Below the pieces are notes generated by a model. The model had not been told where the DNA came from. It was given only the letters and a program-made list of their open reading frames with translations, and made no database searches. Shown piece after piece: positions 1 to 6,645 of a stretch of DNA of 38,124 nucleotides (the stretch's first letter is position 1; each line of letters opens with the position of its first letter). The translations under genes and the position numbers were made by a program. This stretch comes from a bacterium (GTDB lineage: Bacteria; Patescibacteriota; Minisyncoccia; Phycocordibacterales; UBA1550). Location of the stretch: contig JAUSES010000036.1 in assembly GCA_030649835.1 (NCBI GenBank), positions 1-38,124 on the forward strand. The letters run 5' to 3'.

Positions 1-135
1 GAATTACGAAACTGAAATATCCCAGCATCGTCTTTGCGAGCAAAGCGAAGCAATCCAGGATTATGCTCGATAAACTCTGGATTGCCACGTTGGATTACCA
101 ACTCGCAAAGACGGAAAACCAGAGTTTCGTAATTC
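1..135. repeat. Palindromic dispersed repeat, copy 1
   Basis: Nested inverted repeats are visible. The outer arms are 1-13 and 123-135 (perfect 13 bp) and the inner arms are 29-40 and 102-113 (perfect 12 bp, CGTCTTTGCGAG). The sequence GCGAAGCAATCCAG follows the left inner arm. The same inner arms and GCAATCCAG/CTGGATTGCC pair recur at 2519-2605, so this is a dispersed family and not a one-off hairpin. Elements of this look are common non-coding repeats in bacteria. No gene is visible in 1-460. Confidence 0.8.
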
Positions 136-218
136 AAAGTATAATAAGTAAAGTATACCCTCACACTTGCTTTTTGTATAATTCAAAGCTCACACGCAAT
201 CCAAGCAGGTGGCTTACT

Positions 219-405
219 CCTATCCGCTCAAAAAAATAGCCCTTAAAAGGGCATATTTTTAACGAGCGGATAGGGTGAGATTCGGTCACGAGTTACTAAG
301 TGTGCTCGAATGATTACATTCTGTGCGTACGAAGTACTCTCGACCCCGACTCGGCAGTTTGAAATGCTTACGCATTTCTCTGCCTCCGTCCTTCGAATCT
401 CACCC
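219..405. repeat. Hairpins with tRNA-Ser 3'-end look-alike sequences
   Basis: Arms 219-229 and 264-274 form an 11-bp stem enclosing a second stem (GCCCTT/AAGGGC). The 19-nt string at 266-284 is identical to 460-478, the 3' end of the tRNA-Ser gene. Part of it (273-284) is repeated in inverted orientation at 394-405, giving a 12-bp inverted repeat. Inside, 353-384 folds into another stem (GGCAG, then GAAATGC with loop TTAC). I see no complete second tRNA. These look like T-arm-derived fragments. Confidence 0.55.
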
Positions 406-422
406 TGCATACAAACGTCAAA

Positions 423-450
423 GTCCGATACCTATTTAAAGGTATCGGAC
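423..450 (-). terminator. Hairpin 3' of tRNA-Ser, possible terminator
   Basis: A perfect 10-bp stem (423-432 with 441-450) with an 8-nt loop lies just downstream of the minus-strand tRNA-Ser. The following minus-strand sequence is only moderately T-rich, so it could be a terminator or a processing hairpin. Confidence 0.5.
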
Positions 451-460
451 CTAGCCGTTG

Positions 461-547
461 CGGATAGGGTGAGATTCGAACTCACGGTCCACTTTCATGA
501 ACGACGGTTTTCAAGACCGCTGCCTTAGACCACTCAGCCACCTATCC
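461..547 (-). tRNA. tRNA-Ser (anticodon UGA)
   Basis: On the minus strand the gene starts GGATAGG at 547 and ends CCTATCC plus discriminator G at 461, a 7-bp acceptor stem. The D-arm region reads GGCTGAGTGGTCTAAGGC. The anticodon loop is CTTGAAA, giving anticodon TGA. A long variable arm follows, as expected for class II serine tRNAs, and the T loop is TTCGAAT. The length is 87 nt. CCA is not encoded; the 3' flank begins CAA. The identification rests on complete arm pairing and is firm. Confidence 0.95.
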
Positions 548-606
548 GTATTTTTGAGCACCAGCCCATCCTATCAAAAAATACCGAAAACGCAATGTTT
601 TAAGCG

Positions 607-650
607 GTAATGAACAGAGTTACAGCTATAGCTGTAACTCTGTTCATTAC
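607..650. repeat. 44-bp perfect palindrome
   Basis: The sequence 607-628 is the exact reverse complement of 629-650, with no loop. It lies between the divergent tRNA-Ser (minus) and ruvX (plus). It could be a cruciform, a dimer-protein site or a repeat remnant. The rest of the 548-847 gap shows no gene and no other strong signal. Confidence 0.85.
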
Positions 651-847
651 GAAGGAAGCGATATTATACCATCCCCAAACAACCTATCCACAATAATCCA
701 AAAATTTTGGCTACGCCATTGTAAAAAGCCTTCAAAATATCCCGATATTCCTCAGTATTTTTACTTCGGCTCGCTCAAGATTTTTTGATTCTTTGTAGAA
801 GAATTATTTGGGGACGATATTAGAATTTTGTGGGGGCGTGCGTGTGC

Positions 848-853
848 TACAAT
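848..853 (+). promoter_or_regulatory. -10 box of ruvX, leaderless spacing
   Basis: TACAAT ends 6 nt before the ATG at 860, so the expected transcription start falls on or next to the start codon. No clear -35 is seen. An AGAGGG string sits directly before the ATG, so a very short SD-like element cannot be excluded. Confidence 0.5.
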
Positions 854-859
854 AGAGGG

Positions 860-1264
860 ATGCGATACTTGGGGATTGATTATGGAACAAAGAGGATTGG
901 GCTTGCTGTCTCCGACGAGGGGGGCATACTTGCTTTCCCATACGCGATTTTAGAGAACACAAAGGGAAGTATAGGAGAGATAAAAACAATTTGCGGGCAT
1001 GAGTCTGTGGAGCTTATCGTCATTGGTGAATCGGTGGACTATAAAGGCGAGCCAAATATTGTAAAAAAAGAAGTTGATAAATTTATTGTGTCACTTAAAA
1101 AAATTGTGAGTATACCTGTCGTGGAGGAGAGGGAGTTTCTTACGACTCAGCAGGCACGGTTTTACCAGACACGAAGGCGCAGGGTGGATGACTCCGCCGC
1201 GGCGATTATTTTGCAAAGCTATCTCGATCGCAAAAACAATAAGCCAATTCTAGAAACACTATAA
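860..1264 (+). CDS. ruvX: Putative pre-16S rRNA nuclease / RuvX (YqgF family)
   Basis: This 134-residue protein opens with MRYLGIDYGTKRIGLAVSD, the RNase H-like first strand of the YqgF family with catalytic Asp7. It also contains VIGESVDYKG and a C-terminal RRRVDDSAAAIILQSYL, the family's DDxAA helix with acidic metal ligands. The family trims 16S rRNA precursors and was originally named as a Holliday junction resolvase. The length is typical of the family. I chose ATG 860 over an upstream in-frame start at 830 because the domain starts there and a -10 box precedes it. It is a single gene, divergent from tRNA-Ser, followed by a strong hairpin at 1291-1326. Confidence 0.93.
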   Translation: MRYLGIDYGTKRIGLAVSDEGGILAFPYAILENTKGSIGEIKTICGHESVELIVIGESVDYKGEPNIVKKEVDKFIVSLKKIVSIPVVEEREFLTTQQARFYQTRRRRVDDSAAAIILQSYLDRKNNKPILETL

Positions 1265-1290
1265 AATTGAAACCTCGAGCTTTTCCCGCA

Positions 1291-1326
1291 TCCCGCATTT
1301 GCTCGCTATCGCGAGCAAATGCGGGA
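1291..1326 (+). terminator. Strong hairpin after ruvX
   Basis: A perfect 16-bp stem (1291-1306 with 1311-1326) has loop TATC and is followed by ATCAATTTT. The stem is very stable but the U-tract is weak. It is a likely terminator or transcript-end hairpin for ruvX. Confidence 0.6.
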
Positions 1327-1339
1327 ATCAATTTTGACC

Positions 1340-1368
1340 TTGACAGAATAGTCACTTAGGTGTATACT
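1340..1368 (+). promoter_or_regulatory. Near-consensus sigma-70 promoter
   Basis: TTGACA (1340-1345), a 17-nt spacer and TATACT (1363-1368) form the best housekeeping promoter in the window. The predicted start near 1375 leaves a leader of about 68 nt before the gene at 1443. Confidence 0.85.
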
Positions 1369-1442
1369 TTAACCATTGTTCTTTGAAGAAGAAGACTCGT
1401 GTACCCGAACGAAGAGGGGATATTTTTTGAGAGGAAGCAGTC

Positions 1443-1943
1443 ATGACAATGGCAAATGCGGTCGTGCGCAAAAATAAGATTTTTAAACCCCACACCTACT
1501 TTAAAACCCGTAAGGGGTTGCGGGTTTCAAACGAGTTCAATCGTCGTGTTCTCGCAAGGCAACCTGTTTCAATTTTGTATCGTGGTTGCGAAGGAATGAC
1601 AAGCTTTGTCCTCCCTAGACTTATGTCTGACCACGAAATCATTAACGAATTTCTGGGCGGCATAGATGAGGTGTTTACACACGGGATCACACTTGACCAA
1701 ATCGCAGAAAAGATTGATCTACAACCAAATGGCAAAGACGGCGAACTCTTGAACAACGGACAAACAAATATATTCTTCTATGTGTCGGTAATCCCGAAAG
1801 TGTATTTCGAAAGTCACTTTGCTGTTAGTGTGAAATGGGATTCGGGTCGCCACGAGTGGTGGGTGTGTGATTGGCCTCTCAACTGGTTTGGCGGGTGGGG
1901 ATCCGGCTCCCGAGGCTTTCGCAATACGACCTTGAAAGCTTGA
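1443..1943 (+). CDS. Conserved-looking hypothetical protein, probably highly expressed
   Basis: This is a 166-residue soluble protein with no signal peptide or membrane segment. I do not recognise a family. The N-terminal 45 residues are basic (many Lys/Arg). The C-terminal part is rich in Trp and Gly (HEWWVCDWPLNWFGGWGSGS), suggesting a compact aromatic domain. It is a monocistron. A near-consensus promoter at 1340-1368 and a 68-nt leader precede it, with GAGAGGAAG a few bases before the ATG, and a very strong intrinsic terminator (1966-1999) follows. The stop is TGA. ATG 1449 is an alternative start. The control signals suggest strong constitutive expression. The function is unknown. Confidence 0.8.
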   Translation: MTMANAVVRKNKIFKPHTYFKTRKGLRVSNEFNRRVLARQPVSILYRGCEGMTSFVLPRLMSDHEIINEFLGGIDEVFTHGITLDQIAEKIDLQPNGKDGELLNNGQTNIFFYVSVIPKVYFESHFAVSVKWDSGRHEWWVCDWPLNWFGGWGSGSRGFRNTTLKA

Positions 1944-1965
1944 AGTCTAGGGTTTTTTGACTCTG

Positions 1966-1999
1966 GCCCCCCGACACTTTGTCGGGGGGCATTCTTTTT
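1966..1999 (+). terminator. Intrinsic terminator
   Basis: A perfect 10-bp GC-rich stem (1966-1975 with 1981-1990) has a 5-nt loop and is followed by ATTCTTTTT. It terminates the gene at 1443-1943. Confidence 0.95.
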
Positions 2000-2000
2000 G

Positions 2001-2006
2001 TATACT
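2001..2006 (+). promoter_or_regulatory. -10 box of the tRNA-binding protein gene
   Basis: TATACT directly follows the U-tract of the preceding terminator and ends 9 nt before ATG 2016, leaving almost no leader. No strong -35 is visible because that position is occupied by the terminator stem. Confidence 0.45.
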
Positions 2007-2015
2007 GCACTCACC

Positions 2016-2486
2016 ATGACAAAAATACCAGAAATTACTTTTGATGAATTTAAAAAGGCGGACATTCGCATTGGGACAATTTTGTCTGCGGAGAAAGTTC
2101 CTGATGCTGATAAATTGATTAAGCTTATGATTGACATTGGGCTAAAACCCTCTGCGCAGAGCGCAGATGGTTCACCCAACCATTCGTCAGAGACGAATGG
2201 TTTAGGGCTAAAACCTACTTCGCAGGTTCGCCCGACCGCCGAAGGCGGCTTAGGGGAGGTGCCTGATATCCGGCAGATTCTCTCGGGGATTGCGCAATAT
2301 TATCCCGACCCAGCCGTCCTTATAGGGAAGCAGGTGCCGGTGCTTACCAATTTACCCGTTCGCACGATTCGTGGATTGGAGAGTCAGGGGATGGTGCTTT
2401 ATGCCGTAGGCGAACATTTGGGCGAAGGATTTTTAGCAACCGTTGGTCCTGACCGCGAGATTCCAAATGGGACCCCGATACAGTAG
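2016..2486 (+). CDS. MetRS beta-type tRNA-binding (EMAP/OB-fold) protein with an in-frame insertion
   Basis: This 156-residue protein matches the free-standing C-terminal tRNA-binding OB-fold of methionyl-tRNA synthetase. It begins with ITFDEFKKADIRIGTILSAE and VPDADKLIKLMIDIG. It resumes with IRQILSGIAQYY, GKQVPVLTNLPVRTIRGLESQGM and ends near GTPIQ. Such domains bind tRNA or act as chaperones for synthetases. Between residues about 42 and 82 lies a low-complexity stretch (GLKPSAQSADGSPNHSSETNG and onward) that homologs normally lack, encoded by a hairpin array (see 2139-2262). The frame is intact, so the protein is probably still made with a surface loop. I chose ATG 2016 over TTG 1998, which lies in the terminator tail. 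Confidence 0.85.
   Translation: MTKIPEITFDEFKKADIRIGTILSAEKVPDADKLIKLMIDIGLKPSAQSADGSPNHSSETNGLGLKPTSQVRPTAEGGLGEVPDIRQILSGIAQYYPDPAVLIGKQVPVLTNLPVRTIRGLESQGMVLYAVGEHLGEGFLATVGPDREIPNGTPIQ
2139..2262 (+). repeat. Hairpin-array insertion inside the tRNA-binding protein gene
   Basis: Four consecutive mini-hairpins with 3-nt loops are visible: 2151-2167 (7-bp stem), 2178-2202 (11-bp stem), 2212-2226 (imperfect) and 2236-2248 (5-bp stem). GGGCTAAAACC occurs twice, at 2139-2149 and 2205-2215, exactly 66 bp (22 codons) apart. The array keeps the reading frame open through about 41 codons. It looks like a mobile or expanding palindromic element tolerated in a coding region. Confidence 0.7.
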
Positions 2487-2518
2487 GTCCTAAGAAATAC
2501 AAAACGATGCCCACCTGT

Positions 2519-2605
2519 TTGTCTTTGCGAGTGAAGCGAAGCAATCCAGTATCAGAGTGTTAAATACTGGATTGCCACGCGCTTTGCGCTCGCAAAGACG
2601 AAAAA
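2519..2605. repeat. Palindromic dispersed repeat, copy 2
   Basis: This is the second member of the family seen at 1-135: GTCTTTGCGAG, then GAAGCGAAGCAATCCAG, and after a short centre CTGGATTGCC and CTCGCAAAGAC. The whole unit folds on itself. It sits between two convergently unrelated plus-strand genes with no promoter role that I can see. Confidence 0.8.
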
Positions 2606-2638
2606 CGAAGGTTTATAATTTAAAAAAATAAAAATTAA

Positions 2639-3256
2639 ATGCCCACTATTCCTCACTTCGATATTATTCAGCTTATCCAAGCTTTTGGGTACCTTGGTAT
2701 TTTGGGCATCGTGTTTGCAGAGTCTGGGGTGCTCATCGGTTTCTTTTTTCCCGGCGACAGTTTGCTTTTTGCCGCTGGGCTTCTCGCCTCGCAGGGGCTC
2801 CTCAACATTTGGATACTAATTATTTTTATTCCCATTGCCGCAATCCTTGGCGACAACTTTGGATATTGGTTTGGGTCAAAAGTGGGACCAAAGATTTTTA
2901 CACGCGAGGATTCATTTTTCTTTCACAAAAAACATCTAGAACGCACGCGAGATTTTTATGCAAAGTATGGAAACAAAGCCATCGTCCTTGCACGTTTCAT
3001 TCCTGTTGTACGAACCTTCACACCGATTCTCGCCGGTGTAGGGCAGATGCGCTACAAAACTTTTCTTACCTACAATATTTTAGGAGGGGTGCTCTGGGGC
3101 GCAGGAATGACACTCCTCGGCTATTTTTTGGGCGCGCTCGTGCCTAATATTGATCAATATCTTTTACCCATCATGCTCGTCATTATCGCTATTTCTTTTT
3201 CGCCCATCATTCACGAAGTCATTAAACACAGAAAAGGTGACCATACTACCGACTAA
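2639..3256 (+). CDS. DedA family membrane protein
   Basis: This 205-residue integral membrane protein belongs to the DedA/VTT (SNARE-associated) family, whose members include lipid scramblases and putative transporters needed for envelope homeostasis. Family hallmarks are visible: acidic Glu28 in the first hydrophobic segment, FFPGDSLLFAAG (37-47), GDNFGYWFGSKVG (71-83), and ARFIPVVRTFTPILAGVGQM (118-137) with the conserved arginines. A last membrane helix lies at about 170-192. The length is normal. There is no SD before ATG 2639; an A/T-rich run precedes it. It is followed by an inverted-repeat intergenic region. Confidence 0.92.
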   Translation: MPTIPHFDIIQLIQAFGYLGILGIVFAESGVLIGFFFPGDSLLFAAGLLASQGLLNIWILIIFIPIAAILGDNFGYWFGSKVGPKIFTREDSFFFHKKHLERTRDFYAKYGNKAIVLARFIPVVRTFTPILAGVGQMRYKTFLTYNILGGVLWGAGMTLLGYFLGALVPNIDQYLLPIMLVIIAISFSPIIHEVIKHRKGDHTTD

Positions 3257-3263
3257 ATGATTG

Positions 3264-3370
3264 ACCCCCACACCAACTTTTTACAAAAAATTTTTGATGC
3301 ATTTATAATCTGTGTTGTTTCAAAATAAAAATAGTGACTTTATAACGTGACAAAAAGTTGGTGTGGGGGT
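3264..3370. repeat. 19-bp perfect inverted repeat around the pilM promoter
   Basis: The sequence 3264-3282 is the exact reverse complement of 3352-3370, with a 69-nt A/T-rich centre. The right arm abuts the -10 box of pilM. It may be a short insertion-element footprint, a long-stem attenuator or an operator. Confidence 0.75.
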
Positions 3371-3375
3371 ACACT
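3370..3375 (+). promoter_or_regulatory. -10 box of the pilus operon, leaderless spacing
   Basis: TACACT ends 6 nt before the pilM ATG (3382). The expected transcription start coincides with the start codon. The box touches the right arm of the inverted repeat. Confidence 0.45.
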
Positions 3376-3381
3376 ATAAGA

Positions 3382-4458
3382 ATGAAGCGAAGCAAGTTCT
3401 ATAGATTTTTTCCTCCACCGCAGTTTTTGCAAATGCCCGCGGTTGGTTTGGATATTTCAGATGTGTCAATGCGTTTTGCTGAGCTTGTTGAAAAAAGAAA
3501 AGGGTTTGTGCTCGGACGTTTTGGTGAGCGCGCAATTCCACGGGGGGTCATTGAGGGCGGAGAGGTCAAAAAACCAACAGAGCTTCGCGCCATCTTTGCC
3601 GATATTAAAAAAGCATACAACTTGGAATTTGTTTCTGTGTCACTTCCCGAAGAGAAGGCATATCTTTTTGATCTGCGCCTTCCTGTCATGAAATATAGCG
3701 ATATTCGGGGGTCTATTGACCTTGCGCTTGAAGAGCACGTGCCTTTAAAAGCAGATGAAGCGATTTTTGATTACGATATTGTGAAAGAAGATGAGTCTAG
3801 TATAACGGTGAGTGTGTCTGTTGTTGCAAGATCACTTGTTGATGGGTATCTTGAGGCGTTTTCTGGCTCAGGAATAACACCACTTGCTTTTGAGGTCGAA
3901 GCGCATTCCATTGCGCGGTCCATTGTTCCCGCGGGCGACAAAAATACTTTTATGACGGTTGATTTTGGCAGAACGCGCACAGGAATAGCAATCGTTACTG
4001 AAGGGGCAGTACAGTTTACTTCTACCGTGCTCGTGGGGGGAGGGTCGCTCACGGATATTATTGCAAAAAAACTGAAGGTTTCTTACGATGAGGCGGAAAA
4101 AATGAAACATGATAAAGGAATTTCTGGGAACAGCACCAACGATGATATTTCGTTGGGGCTTATGTCTATGATCTCGATTCTTCGTGATGAGATAAGTAAA
4201 CACCAAACATATTGGCAGGAGCATCCGGATGACTATGGTAAAAAACGTGCACCAATTCAAAAAATATATCTTTGTGGTGGCGACTCAAACCTAAGCGGGT
4301 TTTCAGGATATCTTGCTTCAGGGCTCACTGTCCCCGTGGAACTTGCGAATACCATGGTAAATATAAATACACTGGATGAATATATTCCTGAAATTAGTTT
4401 CAACGACTCGCTTCGTTATGCGACCGCATTTGGACTTGCGCTTAGGCGACCAAAATAA
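3382..4458 (+). CDS. pilM: Type IV pilus assembly ATPase-like protein PilM
   Basis: This 358-residue protein has the actin/FtsA-like fold of PilM, the cytoplasmic ring component of the type IV pilus alignment complex that binds the PilN N-terminus. AVGLDISDVSMRFAEL (20-35) is the phosphate-1 strand. Mid-protein TVDFGRTRTGIAIV and LVGGGSLTDIIAKKL are further nucleotide-binding segments, and YLCGGDSNLSGF is the adenosine motif. It is the first gene of a pilM-pilN-pilO-like operon, with pilN 6 nt downstream. I chose ATG 3382 over an upstream in-frame codon at 3358, which lies in the inverted repeat. Confidence 0.93.
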   Translation: MKRSKFYRFFPPPQFLQMPAVGLDISDVSMRFAELVEKRKGFVLGRFGERAIPRGVIEGGEVKKPTELRAIFADIKKAYNLEFVSVSLPEEKAYLFDLRLPVMKYSDIRGSIDLALEEHVPLKADEAIFDYDIVKEDESSITVSVSVVARSLVDGYLEAFSGSGITPLAFEVEAHSIARSIVPAGDKNTFMTVDFGRTRTGIAIVTEGAVQFTSTVLVGGGSLTDIIAKKLKVSYDEAEKMKHDKGISGNSTNDDISLGLMSMISILRDEISKHQTYWQEHPDDYGKKRAPIQKIYLCGGDSNLSGFSGYLASGLTVPVELANTMVNINTLDEYIPEISFNDSLRYATAFGLALRRPK

Positions 4459-4464
4459 CATACC

Positions 4465-5025
4465 ATGCTCAATATTCTTTCAACAGAGGAAAAGAAAAAA
4501 ATAATCGCGCTCTATCGTTTCCGTCTTGCGGTTGTAGTTATGTTTGCACTCGGGTCCCTCGTCCTTGCGAGTTTGGTTTTACTTGCGCCATCATACTTGC
4601 TCGCAATTTCCAAATACAACAATTCTCAAGAGCAGCTATCTATATATGAAAAAAGATATAGTCGTGGCGAGCAGGAAAAGGAAATAAGCGCGCAGATTCG
4701 CGAGATAAACAGCAAAATACTTCTGCTTTCAGGGGGTGATACGAGTACGCGCATGGCACCATCGGCAGTAGTCTCTAAAATTTTAGAGCTTAGAAAAAAC
4801 AACGTAAAGATATATGGGTTTACGTATGATTCAAGCACAAATGTGGAGCGAGTTGTTCTTACCGGGACGGCGATTGATCGCGACGCTCTTGCAGATTTTA
4901 TTGAGACGCTAAAAAAGGATCAAACGTTTACCGGGGTTACACTTCCGATCTCAAGCTATGTTAAAAGTAAGGATATAGATTTTTCTATTGTCCTTGAACG
5001 AAAGGAAACAACAGTAAAAAAATAA
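4465..5025 (+). CDS. pilN: PilN-like pilus alignment protein
   Basis: This 186-residue bitopic protein has a short cytoplasmic N-terminus beginning MLNILSTEEKKKI, one hydrophobic helix at about 21-48, a charged coiled-coil-like stretch at 50-95, and a C-terminal ferredoxin-like region (NVERVVLTGTAIDRDALADF and onward). This is the architecture of PilN, the partner of PilM and PilO. Its position immediately after pilM supports the call. It is the last gene before a 330-nt non-coding stretch that separates it from pilO. Confidence 0.85.
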   Translation: MLNILSTEEKKKIIALYRFRLAVVVMFALGSLVLASLVLLAPSYLLAISKYNNSQEQLSIYEKRYSRGEQEKEISAQIREINSKILLLSGGDTSTRMAPSAVVSKILELRKNNVKIYGFTYDSSTNVERVVLTGTAIDRDALADFIETLKKDQTFTGVTLPISSYVKSKDIDFSIVLERKETTVKK

Positions 5026-5060
5026 GCAAAATCAAGGAGCAAAGCGATTAGGATTTTCTT

Positions 5061-5315
5061 ATCCAGTTCTCGTTTTGTTGTTGATTAGTGACGTAGAGCG
5101 AGCGAAGTGCAAAAGTAATCTTTTGCACTTCCGAGCCGAGGAGCTAATATAAGGGTTGAATACCCCGCCCCTCTGGGGCGGTAAATGTGTGAACAAAGTG
5201 AACAACATTTTAGCCGGGGGTTGCCCCGTGGTAGATACCGCTTTTATTGGGAAAAAAGAATGTAGTGATATAAATTATATGGTAACATTATCTATATACA
5301 AAACGAGAGCTGGAT
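5061..5315. repeat. MITE-like structured element between pilN and pilO
   Basis: Terminal arms 5061-5078 and 5298-5315 are inverted copies (17 of 18 match, ATCCAGYTCTCGTTTTGT). Inside are a perfect 9-bp hairpin (5107-5115 with 5120-5128) and a 7-bp GC hairpin with loop TCT (5165-5171 with 5175-5181). No open reading frame of note is present. The layout suggests a small non-autonomous transposable element or structured RNA inserted in the pilus operon. The rest of 5026-5355 holds nothing recognisable. Confidence 0.6.
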
Positions 5316-5355
5316 GGCGATTTTAATCTCGCCGTGCTCGTTAAAATTAGCCACT

Positions 5356-5931
5356 ATGAAAGCTGATAAAAAAACATTAACACTTCTGGGGATCGCGACC
5401 ATCTTTACGCTTGCATCAGGTGGCCTATATGCCTTTTTGTTCTACATAATGAAGGATAAAACAGAGGCAACCCTGGTGGTCTCAGAAAGACTAGATGATC
5501 TTTCTGGAAAGGAGTCTCGCGTGGTGTCGTCAATATCAACGCTGAGACAAGAGAGTGAAAATATTGAAAAACTTTCCAACTACTTTTTTAAGGAAAATGA
5601 AGTAGTGGCATTTACAAAAAAAATTGAAGCACTTGGGCCTCAGTCGGGGACAGTACTAACCATTGAGTCTCTTGAGCAAGGGTATACAGAAAAAAAGGCA
5701 CCATTTTTAAATTTTCGCATACGAGCAACGGGGAGTTTTGCTGATGTTGGGCGGCTACTCGTCCTTATTGAAAATTTTCCTGGGAAAATTGAATGGAAAA
5801 ATGTAAGAATAACACGTGATTCAGTCCCAGCAAACCAGGATTTGGTGGACGGGAAAGTGGTAGCCCCAGTGGTGACCACCCCCGAGTGGCGCATGGAAGC
5901 ATTTTTAGTGGCACTAAATTTCATCAATTAA
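5356..5931 (+). CDS. pilO: PilO-like pilus alignment protein
   Basis: This 191-residue bitopic protein has an N-terminal transmembrane helix at about 8-30, a coiled-coil stretch at 35-75, then a ferredoxin-like domain (FLNFRIRATGSFADVGRLLVLIENF), matching PilO. PilO heterodimerises with PilN in the periplasmic alignment complex. I chose ATG 5356 because the transmembrane helix begins there; an upstream in-frame codon at 5314 lies in the inserted element. The next gene follows after 3 nt. Sequence conservation in this family is low, so architecture and synteny carry the call. Confidence 0.8.
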   Translation: MKADKKTLTLLGIATIFTLASGGLYAFLFYIMKDKTEATLVVSERLDDLSGKESRVVSSISTLRQESENIEKLSNYFFKENEVVAFTKKIEALGPQSGTVLTIESLEQGYTEKKAPFLNFRIRATGSFADVGRLLVLIENFPGKIEWKNVRITRDSVPANQDLVDGKVVAPVVTTPEWRMEAFLVALNFIN

Positions 5932-5934
5932 TTT

Positions 5935-6273
5935 ATGAAAAACATTTCTCAAATAAACTGGAAAGCAGAATTAAAAAAAATTACAAATTCAAAGGGCGTT
6001 GATGCGCTTAAGTTGGAAATTACGCCGTATCGAGATTGGAGAATCGTGGTTGCTGTGTTTTTTTTAGGGCTCCTTTCTTCATTTGCGTTTAATGTGTACA
6101 TGTCAATTGAAATAAACCGTGATAGTTTCTTTACAACACTGCCTAAGAGTACAGGTGTTGTAAGGTTTAATGAACAAGGTCTTGCAAAGGTAGTTGCTGG
6201 GCTTGACGAAAAAGCGGCTGTTTTTGAAAAGGCTGTAACAGAGGGAGTGGCAATGATTGACCCATCTTTGTAA
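5935..6273 (+). CDS. Small single-span membrane protein of the pilus operon
   Basis: This 112-residue protein has a soluble N-terminus (1-34), one hydrophobic helix at about 36-56 and a C-terminal tail of about 55 residues. It begins 3 nt after pilO and is probably co-translated with it. No domain is recognised. Its topology resembles an additional PilN/PilO-class component or a PilP substitute, but that is inference from position only. Confidence 0.7.
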   Translation: MKNISQINWKAELKKITNSKGVDALKLEITPYRDWRIVVAVFFLGLLSSFAFNVYMSIEINRDSFFTTLPKSTGVVRFNEQGLAKVVAGLDEKAAVFEKAVTEGVAMIDPSL

Positions 6274-6426
6274 GAGAGATTTCTCGTGGTAGAGTTCATT
6301 CTAGTTGAAAGTGTTTACGTCCATGACGCGAATCTGCTGATTCGAAAGTCCGTAAAGTCACAAGTAAATATCCCCAAGTGCCCACTTTACAGACTTTTGA
6401 CCTTTAACTTTATGGACTGGTTTTAT

Positions 6427-6498
6427 GCCCCTGTAGTTAAATGGATATAACTGCGGACTTCTAAGCCGTTATTCGAGGTTCGATTCCTCGCGGGGGCA
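6427..6498 (+). tRNA. tRNA-Arg (anticodon UCU)
   Basis: The acceptor GCCCCTG pairs with CGGGGGC (one T-G wobble), with discriminator A at 6498. The D stem is GTTA/TAAC. The anticodon loop CTTCTAA gives TCT, and the T arm is CGAGG-TTCGATT-CCTCG. The length is 72 nt. The anticodon stem has an A-G mismatch next to the loop. CCA is not encoded. The 3' end and flank are the parent sequence of the dispersed repeat found at 9976, 16901 and 20256. The preceding gap (6274-6426) holds no recognisable feature. Confidence 0.94.
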
Positions 6499-6548
6499 CA
6501 GGCATGTGAGACAGACCGAAAGGCCTTATTCTATAAGGGTTTTCAGGA
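6494..6548 (+). repeat. tRNA-Arg 3'-flank copy of the module-boundary repeat
   Basis: GCACAGGCATGTGAGACAGA (6496-6515) followed by CCGA differs in only two positions from the core of the 153-bp repeat. ATAAGGGTTTTCAGGA (6533-6548) recurs at 9976-9992 with one extra T. Thus the last bases of tRNA-Arg and its flank are the anchor of the repeat family. A 14-bp palindrome (TACCTCGCGAGGTA, around 6594-6607) lies further downstream. Confidence 0.75.
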
Positions 6549-6645
6549 AAAGTGAGAGTATAAAAAGCGGTTCGGTAGTATTCTTAGTGGGTTACCTCGC
6601 GAGGTAGACCGGGAGAGGTGGTTCACAGTGGAAAGGTAATAAAAC

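Noticed and set aside
310-528. Plus-strand 72-residue ORF
   Set aside because: It reads through the hairpin region and the antisense of tRNA-Ser.
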